This document shows, piece by piece, positions 22,501 through 33,019 of a stretch of 64,000 nt of DNA. A model generated the notes under the pieces. It was not told where the DNA came from. It did no database searches and was given only the letters and a program-made list of their open reading frames with translations. A program made the position numbers and the translations under genes. Source of the stretch: Moniliella sp. 'wahieum' (lineage: Eukaryota; Basidiomycota; Moniliellomycetes; Moniliellales; Moniliellaceae). The stretch is taken from contig RSEE01000115.1 of the NCBI GenBank assembly GCA_003971905.1, positions 62,001 to 126,000 of the forward strand, written 5' to 3'. How positions within the stretch are numbered: position 1 is the stretch's first letter; each line of letters opens with the position of its first letter.

Positions 22501-23609
22501 AGGTTACAATCTCTTCGTTGACATGGATGGGACGGATACAGCGAAAGGCCATCTGGTTGCCCATGCGGTAAAACTCAACGTTGGGTTCGCAGTCGTGGTT
22601 GACGAACCGCGCCGGGCCCAAAAAGAGCTGCGAACACCCTTTGCGCGCGGAGCGGATAACAGAAAAGTCGCGCCCGGTTCCTAAGACACCCTTGTAGCGA
22701 AACTTGCGACTCGGCGGCGCCGTCTCCGTGTCCGAGGGCAGCGTGTGCTTGAGGGTACGGTGGTGCGCCGCCTCTTCCCGCAGCGCCTCGTCCTCCTCCT
22801 TGGTAAGGTCAGTGATGCCGCCCTTGCAGGCATAGATGATGTCGCCCGGCTTGAACTCTTGGGTGGCCAGCACGCACATGTCGGCTTTGGATAGAAGCGA
22901 GGCAGAGGGAAGGGGGCGGGAGGCCTCGGCATCAGCGACCTCTGTCTCGGTCTCGACCTCCGTTTCGGTCTCGGCACCGGTGCTGCTGCTGGGCCTGGGC
23001 GGGCGGGGGAGGGACCTACGGCCGAGGATCTGAGAGGTGCCATTGGTCAGGGCTTCGTTGCCTGTGCCGGTGGCACGGACGTGCCGGCCTGGACGGCTTG
23101 GAGGTGGTGGATGGCGCGGTGGGGGGGAGGGCAGTGGGGCGCTGGGCGACTGCTTGTAGCGCATGGTCAGGGCAAACTCAATGCGCTCGAGGGCGATAGC
23201 ATTCGAGGTAGCGCAGCGCATGGGCCTGGAACGCCGCGCGCTGCTTGGGCGACTTGGACTGGAGGTTAGCGCTGTGACGACCTTGGAGTCTGGGGCGCAG
23301 GGCGGGGCGGGCGCAGACGAGGTCAGTGCGCGAGCGGGGCGAAGGGGGCGGGAAGGCAAGGGAGGCAGAAGGACAGGGAGGCACGTACTGGAGGAGCGCG
23401 TCCAGGGCGGCCTGGACAGTGCTTGTCGTGGATGCAGTGGTGCGGACCAGGTGGGCGACCTGGGCCGTGTCGAAGCGGGGGGAGCGGTAGTGGGGGCTCA
23501 TCTTGTGGGTGGACAGGGGCGGGTCCCACTCGAGATGGTCGAGGGGAGGTCGGAGAGGAGGTCGTCGTCCGCCGACAGATCCTGGACGCCGAGAGGGGGG
23601 GCGAGCATG
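19579..23609 (-). CDS. SET9: SET9/SUV4-20-type histone H4K20 methyltransferase with long low-complexity tail
   Basis: The start is placed at 23,609 (MLAPPLGVQDLSADDDLLSD); THKMSPHYRSPRFDTAQV follows after a shift, then an intron (donor GTACGT near 23,388; acceptor near 23,273). The SET domain is clear around 22,900-22,430: FKPGDIIYACKGGI, GTGRDFSVIRSARKGCSQLF, LGPARFVNHDCEPNVEFYRM, IHVNEEIVTYYGDNYF and VDNAECLCATCE. The NHDCEPN and YYGDNYF signatures and the post-SET CxCxxC fit Set9 enzymes, which methylate H4 Lys20 in chromatin. A second Cys-rich patch follows (CIFGPES, PKECSRCERHYKLF) near 22,090-22,010. The C-terminal remainder to about 19,579 is Ser/Arg/Pro/Gln-rich, includes an NMDMDIDMDT run and needs several frame changes, so its exact course is unsure. 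The gene is divergent from RPS4. Confidence 0.85.
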
Positions 23610-24225
23610 GTGGGGGCGAGGGGGGCGGATGGCAGAGCGGATGGGGCTGGCGGAGAGATGCGCGCAATGCTCGTGGCCTCGGGGTTGGTGGCAGGGAGGG
23701 CCAACGGCAGTGTCAACAGCCGTGTCAACAGCAGTGTGACAGCAACGTCGGCAAGAGCGTCAGAACGTCGGCAAGAGCGTCGACAGCAACGCCAGCAGCA
23801 GCGTCAGCAGCAGGCAGCCCAGCAATGCCGGACGCAGCGTCGAGGCATTGTCCGTCTTCCTCAGCGCATCAGCAGCCATCAGTCACGTGCACCCTCCCGT
23901 CGCCCCCAGCAGCCAGCCCGCAGCCGCCCCCCCCCCTCCACGTGGGCACCTGCTTACCTCATCGGCATTGCCTGACGAGTGACTAGTGAGTAGTGATCGA
24001 TGAAACCACTTCCCCATGGCTGCCCAAGCCAACCCTGCTGCCCCGCCCGCTTTTATTGCGGCAGCCGGCAAATCGAAAGGAAGCACGCACCACGCCAGTG
24101 TGGGGCGTGCGCTGGCCCCGTCCCCCTAGGGTTGGGCATCCGCCGTCACAACCCCCCGCCCTCCATCCCCATCCGCCGAGCCACAACGCATCTGCCTCCC
24201 CTCCGTTGCCCCTCCTCCCCTCCCG
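23610..24225. promoter_or_regulatory. Shared upstream region of SET9 and RPS4
   Basis: A 616-bp interval between the two divergent starts, so it must hold both promoters. It contains CAGCAACG/CAGCAG-rich repeats (23,720-23,830), a TGACTAGTGA word at 23,980 and pyrimidine-rich DNA just before RPS4. No clear TATA box is seen. Confidence 0.5.
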
Positions 24226-25010
24226 ATGGTCCGTGGTCCTCGCAAGCATCTCAAGCGGCTCGCGCGCCCTCGAGCTGGATGCTCGACAAGCTGGGCGGCG
24301 TGTACGCCCCCCGCCCAGCACCGGCCCCACAAGTTGCGTGAGAGCTTGCGATGGTCTGCTGCTGCGCAACCGGTTGAAGTATGCTCTCACGGCGGCCGCG
24401 AGGTCAACACCATGTCCAGCAGCGCCTATCAAGGTGGACAACAAGGTGCGCACCGACATTACCCTACCCCACTGGCTTTATGGATGTGATCAGCATTGAA
24501 AAGTCGGGCGAGTACTTCCGCATCCCTACGACGTCAAGGGCGCTTGTCGTCCACCGCATTGCTCCCGAGGAGGCTGCCTACAAGCTGCTCAAGGTCAAGC
24601 GTGCAGAGCTCGGCCCGCGCGGCGTGCCCCACATTGTCACCCACGACGGCCGCACCATCCGCTACCCGGACCCGGACGTCAAGGCCGGTGACTCGATCAA
24701 GTTCAACCTGGTTGAGAACAAGCTGGAGGAGATTGTCAAGTTCCAACAGGGTGCCTCGGTCATGGCCACTGGCGGACGTAACCAAGGTCGCGTCGGCGTG
24801 ATCATTGGTCGCGACTCGCACCCTGGTGGCTTTGACATTGTTCATGTCCGCGACCCGATTGGCCGCGAATTCTCCACCCGCATTGGCAACATTTTCATCA
24901 CTGGCAACGACGGTCAGCACTTGATCTCCCTCCCCCGCGGCGGTGGTATCAAGCTCACCATCACCGAGGAGCGTGACCAGCGCCGCGCCCAACGCGAGGC
25001 GGCGAACTAA
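24226..25010 (+). CDS. RPS4: 40S ribosomal protein S4 (eS4)
   Basis: Start MVRGPRKHLKRLA at 24,226 matches eS4. Across three frames the family sequence continues as SSWMLDKLGGVYAPRP, PHKLRES, LLLRNRLKYALT, GREVNT and IKVDNKVRTDITLP. From about 24,475 to the stop at 25,010 the frame is clean: TGFMDVISIEKSGEYF, HDGRTIRYPDPDVKAGD, VMATGGRNQGRVGVI, GREFSTRIGNIFITG and GGGIKLTITEERDQRR. The S4 RNA-binding, KOW-containing and C-terminal eS4 regions are all present and total length is normal (about 260 residues). No intron is evident. The first 250 bp need about five single-base corrections while the last 530 bp need none, which points to a local patch of poor sequence. Component of the small ribosomal subunit. 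Confidence 0.93.
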
Positions 25011-25601
25011 GTTGTTCCCTTTCCACCGCTGTAGGGGAAGGTGTCACTACCCCCCTGGGCCCCCCTCATCCCACTATATTCCTCTTGAGGCCGGGTACAG
25101 GGAGGAGGGGATGGATATCTGTCTTTCCACTGGTTCCCCTATTCCCTTTCTGTCCCTGGTGGCAAGATGGAAGGGCAAAAAAACGATTTCTCACTAGGCT
25201 CTATGCATGTACCTCCCCCCCTCACTCTTGGCATGATCTATGCCTTGCCCCAATGAAGAAAGAAACTATCCTGCTTCCAACCTTGGGCGCGTGCTACCTG
25301 ACCGCATGCGCGGCTGAGGCCTTCTCTCTAGCCTCGAACTTGCAAGCCGTGAGAGGTGCGTCAGGGCCCAACACGTCTCAGGGTTTATAATTGGTAGAGT
25401 ATCGGATCTGTGCTCCGAGTCACCACGTGGGAGGAGGAAATACGAAGGAAACAACGGCAGTGGGCTTGGGGTGGGCACAGTCTAGTAGGCATTTCAACAT
25501 GCGGAAGAGCAGGGTCAACTGCAGGGGGAGAGGGTGCGGGAAAGCGTTTCCGGAGACAGGGTAAAAACAAAAAGAACCATGATGGTAGCCGGGAAAAAAG
25601 T
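25011..25601. other. RPS4 3' flank and spacer
   Basis: No gene seen. A tRNA-like D-arm/anticodon-arm fragment near 25,387-25,425 lacks a T arm and is not called. Confidence 0.5.
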
Positions 25602-25705
25602 GCACTCGCCGGGATTCGAACCCGGGCAACAACTTATGCTAGCTCCTCGTGATGGAACCCACAATACATGGGAAAGTTGCATCTTAACCACTTGATCACG
25701 AGTGC
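25602..25705 (-). tRNA. tRNA-Gly(CCC), probable, with intron
   Basis: On the minus strand the acceptor stem is GCACTCG/CGAGTGC (perfect), the T arm CCGGG-TTCGAAT-CCCGG (perfect), and the anticodon stem CAACT/AGTTG with loop TTCCCA giving anticodon CCC. A short variable loop fits Gly. About 32 nt interrupt the loop after position 37 as an intron. Shifting the stem by one base would give TCC, also Gly. Confidence 0.85.
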
Positions 25706-26835
25706 TCTATGCAAAGGCACACCTGCAGAGTAATACAAGTTGTGTAGGCAATTTATTTCGTGGTTTTCTCACTCTTTTCCTCCCCTGGAAAACCCTTCTC
25801 AGCAATAGAGAGCAAGAATCAATTGAGCCACATGCGTGATACCAGAGCCATGCGGTGGGGGACGTGGGGTTGTGGGCCATGCAGAGGCTCCTTGTGGGGA
25901 CCGAAGCTAAAAAGGCTACTTTCTCTTCAGGGTTCCTTAGTACACGGAGGTTGATGATCGACGATGAGGCGTAACGCGTAATACTAGTAGGAACTCTGAG
26001 AGGCGCACCTTGGTGTGTTCTGCGGCTGCAGGGGTGCGTGGCCCCTGGGGATGGCATGACCCCCTTGCAGGCGGAACGCATCTTCCAACGACACCACCCC
26101 CACCACCATCCTCATCGCATCATCACAGGGAGGGTTCCCAAAAGGCAGAAAATGAATACATCGCATCTCGCATCTCCCTGCTCCACCGCCCTCTACACGC
26201 TCATCAAGCCGTCCAGCGATGCAATGAATCGAAAGCATGGCGGCCGGCTTGGGTTGCATGGCAGCGAGGACAAGAGGCTGTGCACGAGTACGCTGTGTGG
26301 CGGTGGGAGGGCGCAAGGGGCTTTGCTCTTCGCTTGATCGATCATGTGGTGTAGTATCTGCGTGGCGGTGAATTTGTTGCTCAATATGCATCGTAAAAGG
26401 GGCCGATTGCGCTTTCCGACACATGGATGTGGTCGCAGCACACAATAGACGGTAACCGGTAATCTTAGTCGGGGTTGAATGTGGGGGGGCGGCTGAAGAG
26501 GGGTGTCGACCTCCTATCTGTTGTGCTTTCCCCCCAAACAACGTCACACCCGCCCGCCCCCTGCTGCCTTTTCCCTCTTCCACATCCCACACTCTTCCCA
26601 CCTCCCTGCCGGACCACATGGACTTTATCTCTACGCCGTGCGTTCCTCCTGCCTCTCCGCTCCGTTCTCCGTCCTTGCAAACACACACTCCGCCCCCCGC
26701 CCATCGCCTTCCCACCTCGGCTGCGCCCACCTCTCCACAGGGCGCATGCTATAGACTCTCTTTTGTCGTCCTACTCTCCTACTGACCTGCCTCCTCTTCC
26801 TCTTCCTCCTCCTCCTCCTCCTCCTGTGCCCCATC
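25706..26835. other. Intergenic, upstream of the CFIm68-like gene
   Basis: No conserved coding signal; open frames on both strands between 25,980 and 26,830 are Pro/Arg-rich without motifs. A CGTAACGCGTAA word lies at 25,970. Immediately before the ATG is a CTCCTCCTC pyrimidine tract (26,789-26,826). Confidence 0.45.
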
Positions 26836-27693
26836 ATGCCCTCTTCCTCCTCCTGGCTTCGCCGTGGCCCACAGGACGATCTCAACCTACCACACCTCAG
26901 CCCTACCGCCGCCTCGTCCGACGTGGTCATCCCCCCCCCGCACCCCGCGACCGCAAGCGCGTCCGCACTCCTTCTCCGCTCTCAACCAAGAGCCCCTACG
27001 ACGATCCATGGCAGGCTCCACCGCGCTTCCCTGACCCGAACGTGTTGGATGCTGTAACGATGAGCGAGGTGCCCTGGGTGCGTACTATAATACACCATCC
27101 CTCCCCCCCGCTCTGAAACGCTGACAGTTCATGGTGCTATAACCCCCCCCTCCCTCCGTCCTATCGCGTCCGCTACCTGCAGTGGTCTACCGACGAGGAT
27201 GTGCGTCGATCGGCTGCCGAAGCAGGGGTCAACGTATCCCTCCGCGACATTACGTTCCAAGAGCACAAAGTCAATGGCAAGTCTAAGGGAATGGTGTACA
27301 TAGTCACCCGTTCCGCGTACGACGCAGCATGCCTGCACCAGTACTGGCTCGGTCACCCTTTGGAGGGCCAGCAACGAGTGGACGTGCACGTGGTCGCATC
27401 AGCGCTAGGCAATCCTTTGCCGTTTTACCGCGCAAAGAGGCTCGGCATAATCATAACCATAACCATACCGCGCGTTCCCGCGGCTCAAAGGCACCACGCA
27501 ACTTTGTCCCGCGTCCAGCTGGACCTCCACCCGTGCCACAGGCTGCCGCGGGCTTATCTTCTCTCCCTTCGCTTTCGGCACTTCCCTCACTCCCTTCGCT
27601 CTCGGCACTTCCCTCGTTACCGGCTGCGCTCCCCGTAGCTCCGCCCCTGCTGCCCATGATGGTGGCCGGGATGAATCGTAATGCGATGGGTAT
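26836..27693 (+). CDS. RRM protein of the CFIm68/CPSF6 type
   Basis: Exon 1 begins near 26,836 and ends with [17 protein letters not shown] and [11 protein letters not shown], followed by a GTGCGT donor; the acceptor is CTGACAG near 27,126. Exon 2 carries an [22 protein letters not shown] (RNP2-side), [20 protein letters not shown] (RNP1-like), then [14 protein letters not shown]. The [18 protein letters not shown] and ALGNP elements match the RRM of fungal cleavage factor Im large subunit-like proteins, which act with CFIm25 in mRNA 3'-end processing. After a 1-bp shift near 27,418 the tail reads [14 protein letters not shown] and becomes Pro/Leu-rich ([12 protein letters not shown] repeats). 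The end is placed before a GTATGT at about 27,690, but the frame stays open to 27,964, so the 3' end is uncertain. Confidence 0.7.
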
Positions 27694-28750
27694 GTTGTGG
27701 CGGGCGTCGGAACAGGGGTGGGACAACGCCGCGCACCGGGCCTTCCCCTCAGACCTGTCACGCCAGCGCGGGACGAGCGCGGGAGCAGCGCGCCCGCGCA
27801 CGCACAGAACGAAGTGGCAAGCGGGCACGGCCGTGCTGAAGAAGAAGAAGGAATGCACAGCCAGCAGCGCAGATACCACCAAAGATGAGCGGTTTGGTGC
27901 CAGCGCGAATGGAAATGATATGTGCGGGTGGGGCGAGAAGGTAAAAGCAGGAGAGGAAGCCTAGCGGCTGGGCGTGGTACGGTGTTATAGGGGCTGTTGG
28001 GGCTGATGTCAGAACACACCAACAGGTGGCGGGGACTCGAGGGGGGGGGGGGCAGCTGGAATAAGATCCAACATAGTTGGAGAACGAACTGCCAGCTGGT
28101 CCAGGAGCCCAGTACACGCGTGGATGGGAGAGTCAGTCCTGGGATGGATAAAGACCTGCCCCTCACGCACCCTCCCTTGGCCGGGCAGCACCCTCCACCG
28201 CCCTCGTGGGCTCGGATGGGGCCCCTACTGTTGCCCTCTGTCTCCCCCGGGTGGATGGGGTGGAACGGGGTGTGGCACACGGGTCTCGACGGGCTGCCGC
28301 GGCCTAGACCGGTACCACTCTTGGATTGATGGTTTGCCGATGACAAGGTGGATGCATTTGGGGGAAGAGTACCCTGTTCGGGCGACGACTGACATACCAT
28401 ACAAGGACACCCGCCTGGGCCTCACTGGGCGACGTCCAGCAGTCTGCTCTCGCAGTCGGGCGAGAGATGATGGAGCGGTGCTATGAAAGGTGCGGGGCTT
28501 ACCTGTAAGGTTACCCTGCGGCTGAGTCTCCTTGACTTTGACGGCTGGGTGTGGGTGGGTGGGGGTAGGCTTGTGCGGCGTGCTTTCACGTTGCACATTT
28601 CATGTTTCATGCGTCTGCCCCAAGTACTTAACTTGGACGCCCTCGTCCCTCCCCATCCCATCCTCCTCATCCCATCCTCCCCACCCATTCTCCCCATCCC
28701 CATCCTCCCCATCCCCATCCTCCCCATCCCATCCTCTCCCCCCCCCCTTG

Positions 28751-29496
28751 CCATGGGACGCCGGCCCGAGGTTTGAATTTGCCTTTGGCATCGCCTCACC
28801 TTCCGGGTCCATGCGCCTCCGCCCGCACACGAGGCCGAGGTGGACGTGTACCCCTTCCACCCGCCCATCCACCACCAGCCCGCACCGCCTCGCACCCCTC
28901 CCCTGGGTCCTCTACCTCCCTCCCCGCACCCGCACCGCACCCGCAACCGCACCACCACAACCGCCACACACTCCCCCCGCAGCCTGCCCGCCTGGCTCCA
29001 CGACCTCTGCCGCACCACGGCTGGCCCCTCGTCGCACTCGACGCCACCCCCGACCTGGAGGGCGCCCTTACCGCCCTCCTCGCCGGCGAGGAGAGTCACC
29101 TCAACTCAACTGGTCTTTGCTCGCCACCGGTCCGGCGCTGAAGCCGATACGGGCGCTGACGCCCTAGACGAGAGCTACTACTTTGATTCCTCTCGCATGG
29201 CGGTCTCGACCCCCACCGTATGGCACTGGTTGGCCCCCCACGTGCCAGCATGCCCTTCTCTCCTTTGGGCCAGTAGCGTGCCGCCCCCCTGTCCCCCGCC
29301 CCAACTCTCTCTCCTCTTTACCCCCATCCCTTTCCCCTCCGCATCCGCATCCGCATCCGCATCGGCGTCCTCCGCCGCTGGCTCCTCCCTGTTCCGATCC
29401 TTCCTGGCTAGCGAGCCGGACCGAGCTGCCCAGACCTCACGCCTGGCCAAGCAACTCCTCTTGGCGCTCAGCCCAGGGCCAGAGGCCAAGTTATAG
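28751..29496 (+). CDS. Possible Pro/Ser/Ala-rich protein, unrecognised
   Basis: Weak call. Plus-strand frames between 28,750 and 29,496 combine into a Pro/His-rich stretch, then VALDATPDLEGALTALLAGE, ALDESYYFDSSRMAVSTPTV, an (AS)n run at 29,337-29,366 and a plausible C-terminus (ASEPDRAAQTSRLAKQLLLA) before a stop at 29,496. Frame changes are needed and no domain is recognised. A CCCATCC-type tandem repeat precedes it (28,660-28,740). It could be a real gene with sequence errors or chance open frames in GC-rich DNA. Confidence 0.25.
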
Positions 29497-29596
29497 ATCT
29501 CATCTATTGCCACGCACAGTAACGTGTTCCATTATGGGACCCCCCCCCCCCCCCACGTGTCAAACAAAGTAAGAACAAACTCGATTCCCGCGCCAC

Positions 29597-30275
29597 TTAC
29601 TCGGGCCAATGCAGGCCCAGCTCGCCGTGCAGTAAATTCTCCAGCTCGCTAACGCCAAGGTGGTGCTTCTTCGTCCCCGCGCCCCGGCGCGAAGCGCATT
29701 TGACAACTGACGTATGGTGGTGGTGCGAATGGCAAGCAGCGGTGCGGGAGCGCTAGCGCAGGCCGACATAGAACCTGCCCCCATTACTCAGTGGCTCCTC
29801 CTGCACCCACACCAGGTCCGTGTTGGGGTACTTGCCCACGTACCGTGCTAGCGCGTCGTACGGGCCGGGGCGAAATCAAATTTGGTCCAGTCGAGTGATC
29901 GCCACGTTGGTACGGCCCTGGTCCCGACGTTTCGCTTCAGCGTAGCAGTACACGCGTCTGTGCAAATCCAAATCGCGTGCCGCGTGATTGGCTCGGGCGG
30001 GAGCAGCGTGTCTGGCCTCTCGGCTTCGTGAGGGTTGGCAATGTACTTTTGGACCCACCGCCGCGCACGGTAAACAGTCCGTGGGCGCTCGGCTGAGCCG
30101 CGAGCGCGCCGTGGGGTGATGCAGGAGCGACGTGGACATCAAGTGGATCCGAGGTTTGCGGAACTCACGACGAACTGGCGCGGAAGCACGTGGAAGCAGT
30201 CAAGTAGTTTACTGACGGGGTGGTGTAGACGAGCTGCATGTTGCAGTCTTGGTGTTGGCAGTTCATCGTTACTGT
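29597..30275 (-). pseudogene. Decayed 3' fragment of a 2-oxoglutarate dehydrogenase E1 gene
   Basis: Minus-strand segments align in order with the C-terminus of 2-oxoglutarate dehydrogenase E1 (KGD1/OGDH family): [111 protein letters not shown] and GTKKHHLGVSELENLLHG, ending LHWPE-stop at 29,597. In the family these are the RQHQDCNMQ, FRKPLI, SLLRHP, TRLEQ and QEEP blocks. At least four frame changes and an in-frame stop interrupt about 680 bp, and nothing upstream of 30,275 matches the rest of the ~1000-residue enzyme. I infer a truncated relic of a duplicated gene, not the working copy. Confidence 0.75.
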
Positions 30276-30954
30276 CAATGATACACTAGCCACGCATTGT
30301 TGGAAAAGTCACCACTGCCCCTCTCATATGGTCAAGTTCTTAAGATCAACCAAGGAGTAGCCCAATTTGATCCCCATGCAGTGCCCCTCCGACAGCAGGG
30401 CAAAAGAGAGGGAAGTTACCAGTTACCAGCCCCCTAGAGTGCTTCTCCCCGGGAGTGCAGACACTGCCCCTGCGCGAACTCAGATCATCCGCCCGCGAAG
30501 TATCCTCCTGCATCAGCACATGTCGTGGTGAATGTTCGGCTACCACCTGGGATCTATGACCGCTCATCTGTTTTCCCTTCCCACTTCCGGCCGCCACCTC
30601 GCCAGAGCGGCGCGTACGGCCATGTGGGTCTGCTTGCTCGGTCTGGCGCTCCGGCTACCGGGGACACCATCATATCGCATGGGTTTAATCAACATGGCCT
30701 CCGTAACTGCGCCTACCAGCATGCGTGCCCCGCGGGTGGTACGTACGCCCTCCCCCCTTCCCTGAAGAGGGAATAGAAAGGCAACAGGACACACAACGCG
30801 TAGCAGCGTGGCAGAGGGAGGGGCAGGAAGGAAGGGAGAAAAGTTGGGGCGGGAGAGGGAGAGGGAGGGTTAGCGCAAGGCATGGGGGTGCAACAGTCTA
30901 CCGGAGCACACGACTGCAGCACCCAACGTGCCGGTCCAACGACTGCCAGGCCAC
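30276..30954. other. Intergenic between the E1 fragment and RPL23A
   Basis: No coding segment recognised. Purine-rich tract (GGGAGAGG repeats) near 30,815-30,870; it should contain the RPL23A 3' UTR. Confidence 0.45.
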
Positions 30955-31592
30955 TTAGATCAGGCCAATCTGGTTGGACACGTCCAGTGCGTCCTGGTCC
31001 TTGTGGAGACGAATGTAGGCCTTCTTCTTGCCATCGGGGCGGATCAGGGTGTTGATCTTGGCTGCCTCGACCGAGTAGGCCTTCTTGAGCGCGGCCTTGA
31101 TCTGGTGCTTGTTCGCCCGCCGGTCCACGATAAAGACCAGGGTGTTGAATTCCTCAATCTTCTTCATCGCCGACTCGGTGTTGAGGGGGAACTGAAGCAC
31201 CTGGTACGCGTCCATGCGCGGCGCCGAGGGAATGCTCTTCCGCAAGTACTTGGGCTTACGGGGAAGAGCCAAGGTCTTCGGCCGGTGGAACGTCACGTTA
31301 CGACGGACCTTCTTGACGCGCGTGCCCTGCTGGCCCTTGAGCGCAGCCTTCTTGGCCGCAAGCGCCACGGACTTCTCAGCTGCAGGACAACCAAACAAGT
31401 TCAATGTCAGTCTCCTGTTCTCCTTCCAACGGGCTCCCTTGGGTATCGAATCCCCACTCCCCACTAGCCGACGCTTGAGGGCCCCCAGCACCATTCCTCC
31501 CGCCCCCACAAAGATGCGCAGCGCTGCAACAGCCACCGGATGCGCTCCCGAAACGCGCCAGGAACATGCTACTTACTCTTGACAATCGCCAT
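30955..31592 (-). CDS. RPL25: 60S ribosomal protein L23a/L25 (uL23)
   Basis: Exon 1 is only 16 nt (31,577-31,592, ATGGCGATTGTCAAGA) before donor GTAAGT. A 197-bp intron ends at CTGCAG. Exon 2 (30,955-31,379) continues [94 protein letters not shown] and [20 protein letters not shown], ending NQIGLI. This matches uL23 end to end (about 146 residues) with no frameshift. uL23 lies at the exit of the peptide tunnel of the large subunit. The very short first exon is common in fungal ribosomal protein genes. It is divergent from RPL17. Confidence 0.95.
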
Positions 31593-31903
31593 CTTGGTCT
31601 GCTGAGGTCGTTGGTGGGATGTCGATGGCCCAGCCACGTCGCGTAGGCCACCTTCGTCTCAACTGCAACCGCAGAGCGCATGAGTCGCGTGCGGGGGGAG
31701 GCAGGCACGGTGCCTGTCTTCTTAATTATTTTGCCGCAGCACCAGCAACCCGCATTGGCACCCGATCAGTATCGGACGGTTGATGCCGTGGCCATTTTAA
31801 TGTGTTGCAGCGAAAGTAGGGTTTCGTCCTCTGAGCACTCTGGGAGCCCAGTCGTCTCGCCCCGTCTCCTCCAGCGGTAACCGTCACCTTCGTCAAGCTA
31901 ACA
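31593..31903. promoter_or_regulatory. Bidirectional promoter of RPL25 and RPL17
   Basis: 311 bp between the two ATGs of divergent ribosomal protein genes. Sharing one promoter would coordinate their expression. No TATA box is obvious; an AT-rich island (TTAATTATTTTG) lies at 31,720-31,732. Confidence 0.7.
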
Positions 31904-32705
31904 ATGGTGGTGCGTATGACCCCTTTGCCGCTGTCACTACACGCCCACGCGCCCACGTGTGCTCGATCGTCGGGGAGAGGCGTCTCGCTTGATGTTCTGT
32001 CCACGGCGCGCCGTAGCGATGCGCCGGGACGTGACCGGACGGGACCGGACGGGACCGGAGGTTTCTCTCCCCCCCACACACACACCTCCCGTCGCTAGTG
32101 TCGTTGGAATGCAAATGCTAACCTACCCTGACTCGACAGCAATACGCGATCCGTGACTCGGACCTGGCCGAGAAGAGCGCCAAGAGCCGTGGTGACTACC
32201 TGCGTGTGCACTACAAGAACACGCGCGAGACCGCGGCGACTATCCAGGGCATGAAGTTGTCGAAGGCGTACGCGTTCCTGGCCGATGTGCAGGAGAAGAA
32301 GCAGTGTGTGCCTTTCCGCCGGCACAACAAGCATGTTGGTCGCACGTCGCAGGCTAAGCAGTGGGGATCGGTCACCCAGGGTCGCTGGCCTACGAAGAGC
32401 GCCAAGTTCCTCGTTGCGCTCCTCAAGAACGCCGAGTCCAACGCGGACCAGAAGGGCTTGGAGGTGGAGAACCTGCTGATCAAGCACATTGTCATCCACC
32501 GTGCCCCGCACATTACCGCCGCACTTACCGTGCCCATGGTCGCATCAACCCCTACAAGGGTTCCCCCTGCCACGTTGAGATCCACCTTGTGGAGCAGGGC
32601 TCGGCCGTGCCCAAGACGGTCGAGGTGGCGGCTCCTCGCCTGAACAAGCGCCAGCTGGCGATTCGTCGCAACGCTGCGGCCCAGAAGGCCCTCGTCTCGG
32701 CCTAA
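31904..32705 (+). CDS. RPL17: 60S ribosomal protein L17 (uL22)
   Basis: Exon 1 appears to be six bases, ATGGTG (31,904-31,909), before donor GTGCGT. Exon 2 (32,140-32,705) follows ACTCGACAG, giving [20 protein letters not shown], then [60 protein letters not shown] and, after a 1-bp shift near 32,515, [20 protein letters not shown], with end ALVSA. The match to uL22 is complete (about 190 residues). The break falls in the most conserved part of an essential protein, so it is almost surely an error in the sequence. Other tiny first exons are possible, but this one gives the family N-terminus. Confidence 0.93.
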
Positions 32706-33019
32706 GTCCGTTGACGGGTCCCCTTCTCTATCTCTGTCCCCCCCTCCCCCTATGGAGTTAGGCGGATGGCGCCCTCGCTTTCACTAGCCTCAGGACGACC
32801 TGCCGCCGCTACTCTGGAAAACAAGTCTCCCTCTGGTGGGACGTATGCATGTATGTCTTGTACAAGCTAACCAACCATGGGAATAGGGCCGCTTCAAGGT
32901 AGGGTAATAGGCAGGCGAAGAACTCACCAAAGGAAACTAAAGGGAAGTGAGAGAGAGAGGTGAGTGAGAGCGCAACAGGAATCAAGCGAGAACGAGGAGG
33001 TTCTCGGATGGTAAGTTAG

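Noticed and set aside
23163-23975. 270-codon plus-strand frame
   Set aside because: It is antisense to the SET9 N-terminus and promoter; Arg/Gly/Gln-rich with no domain.
25387-25425. tRNA-like D-arm and anticodon-arm fragment (AATTGGTAGAGTATCGGA)
   Set aside because: No T arm or acceptor stem follows; the resemblance is partial.
27405-28400. 331-codon minus-strand open frame
   Set aside because: It overlaps the CFIm68-like exon 2 and tail on the other strand, and its translation is low-complexity without motifs; it is an antisense shadow in GC-rich DNA.
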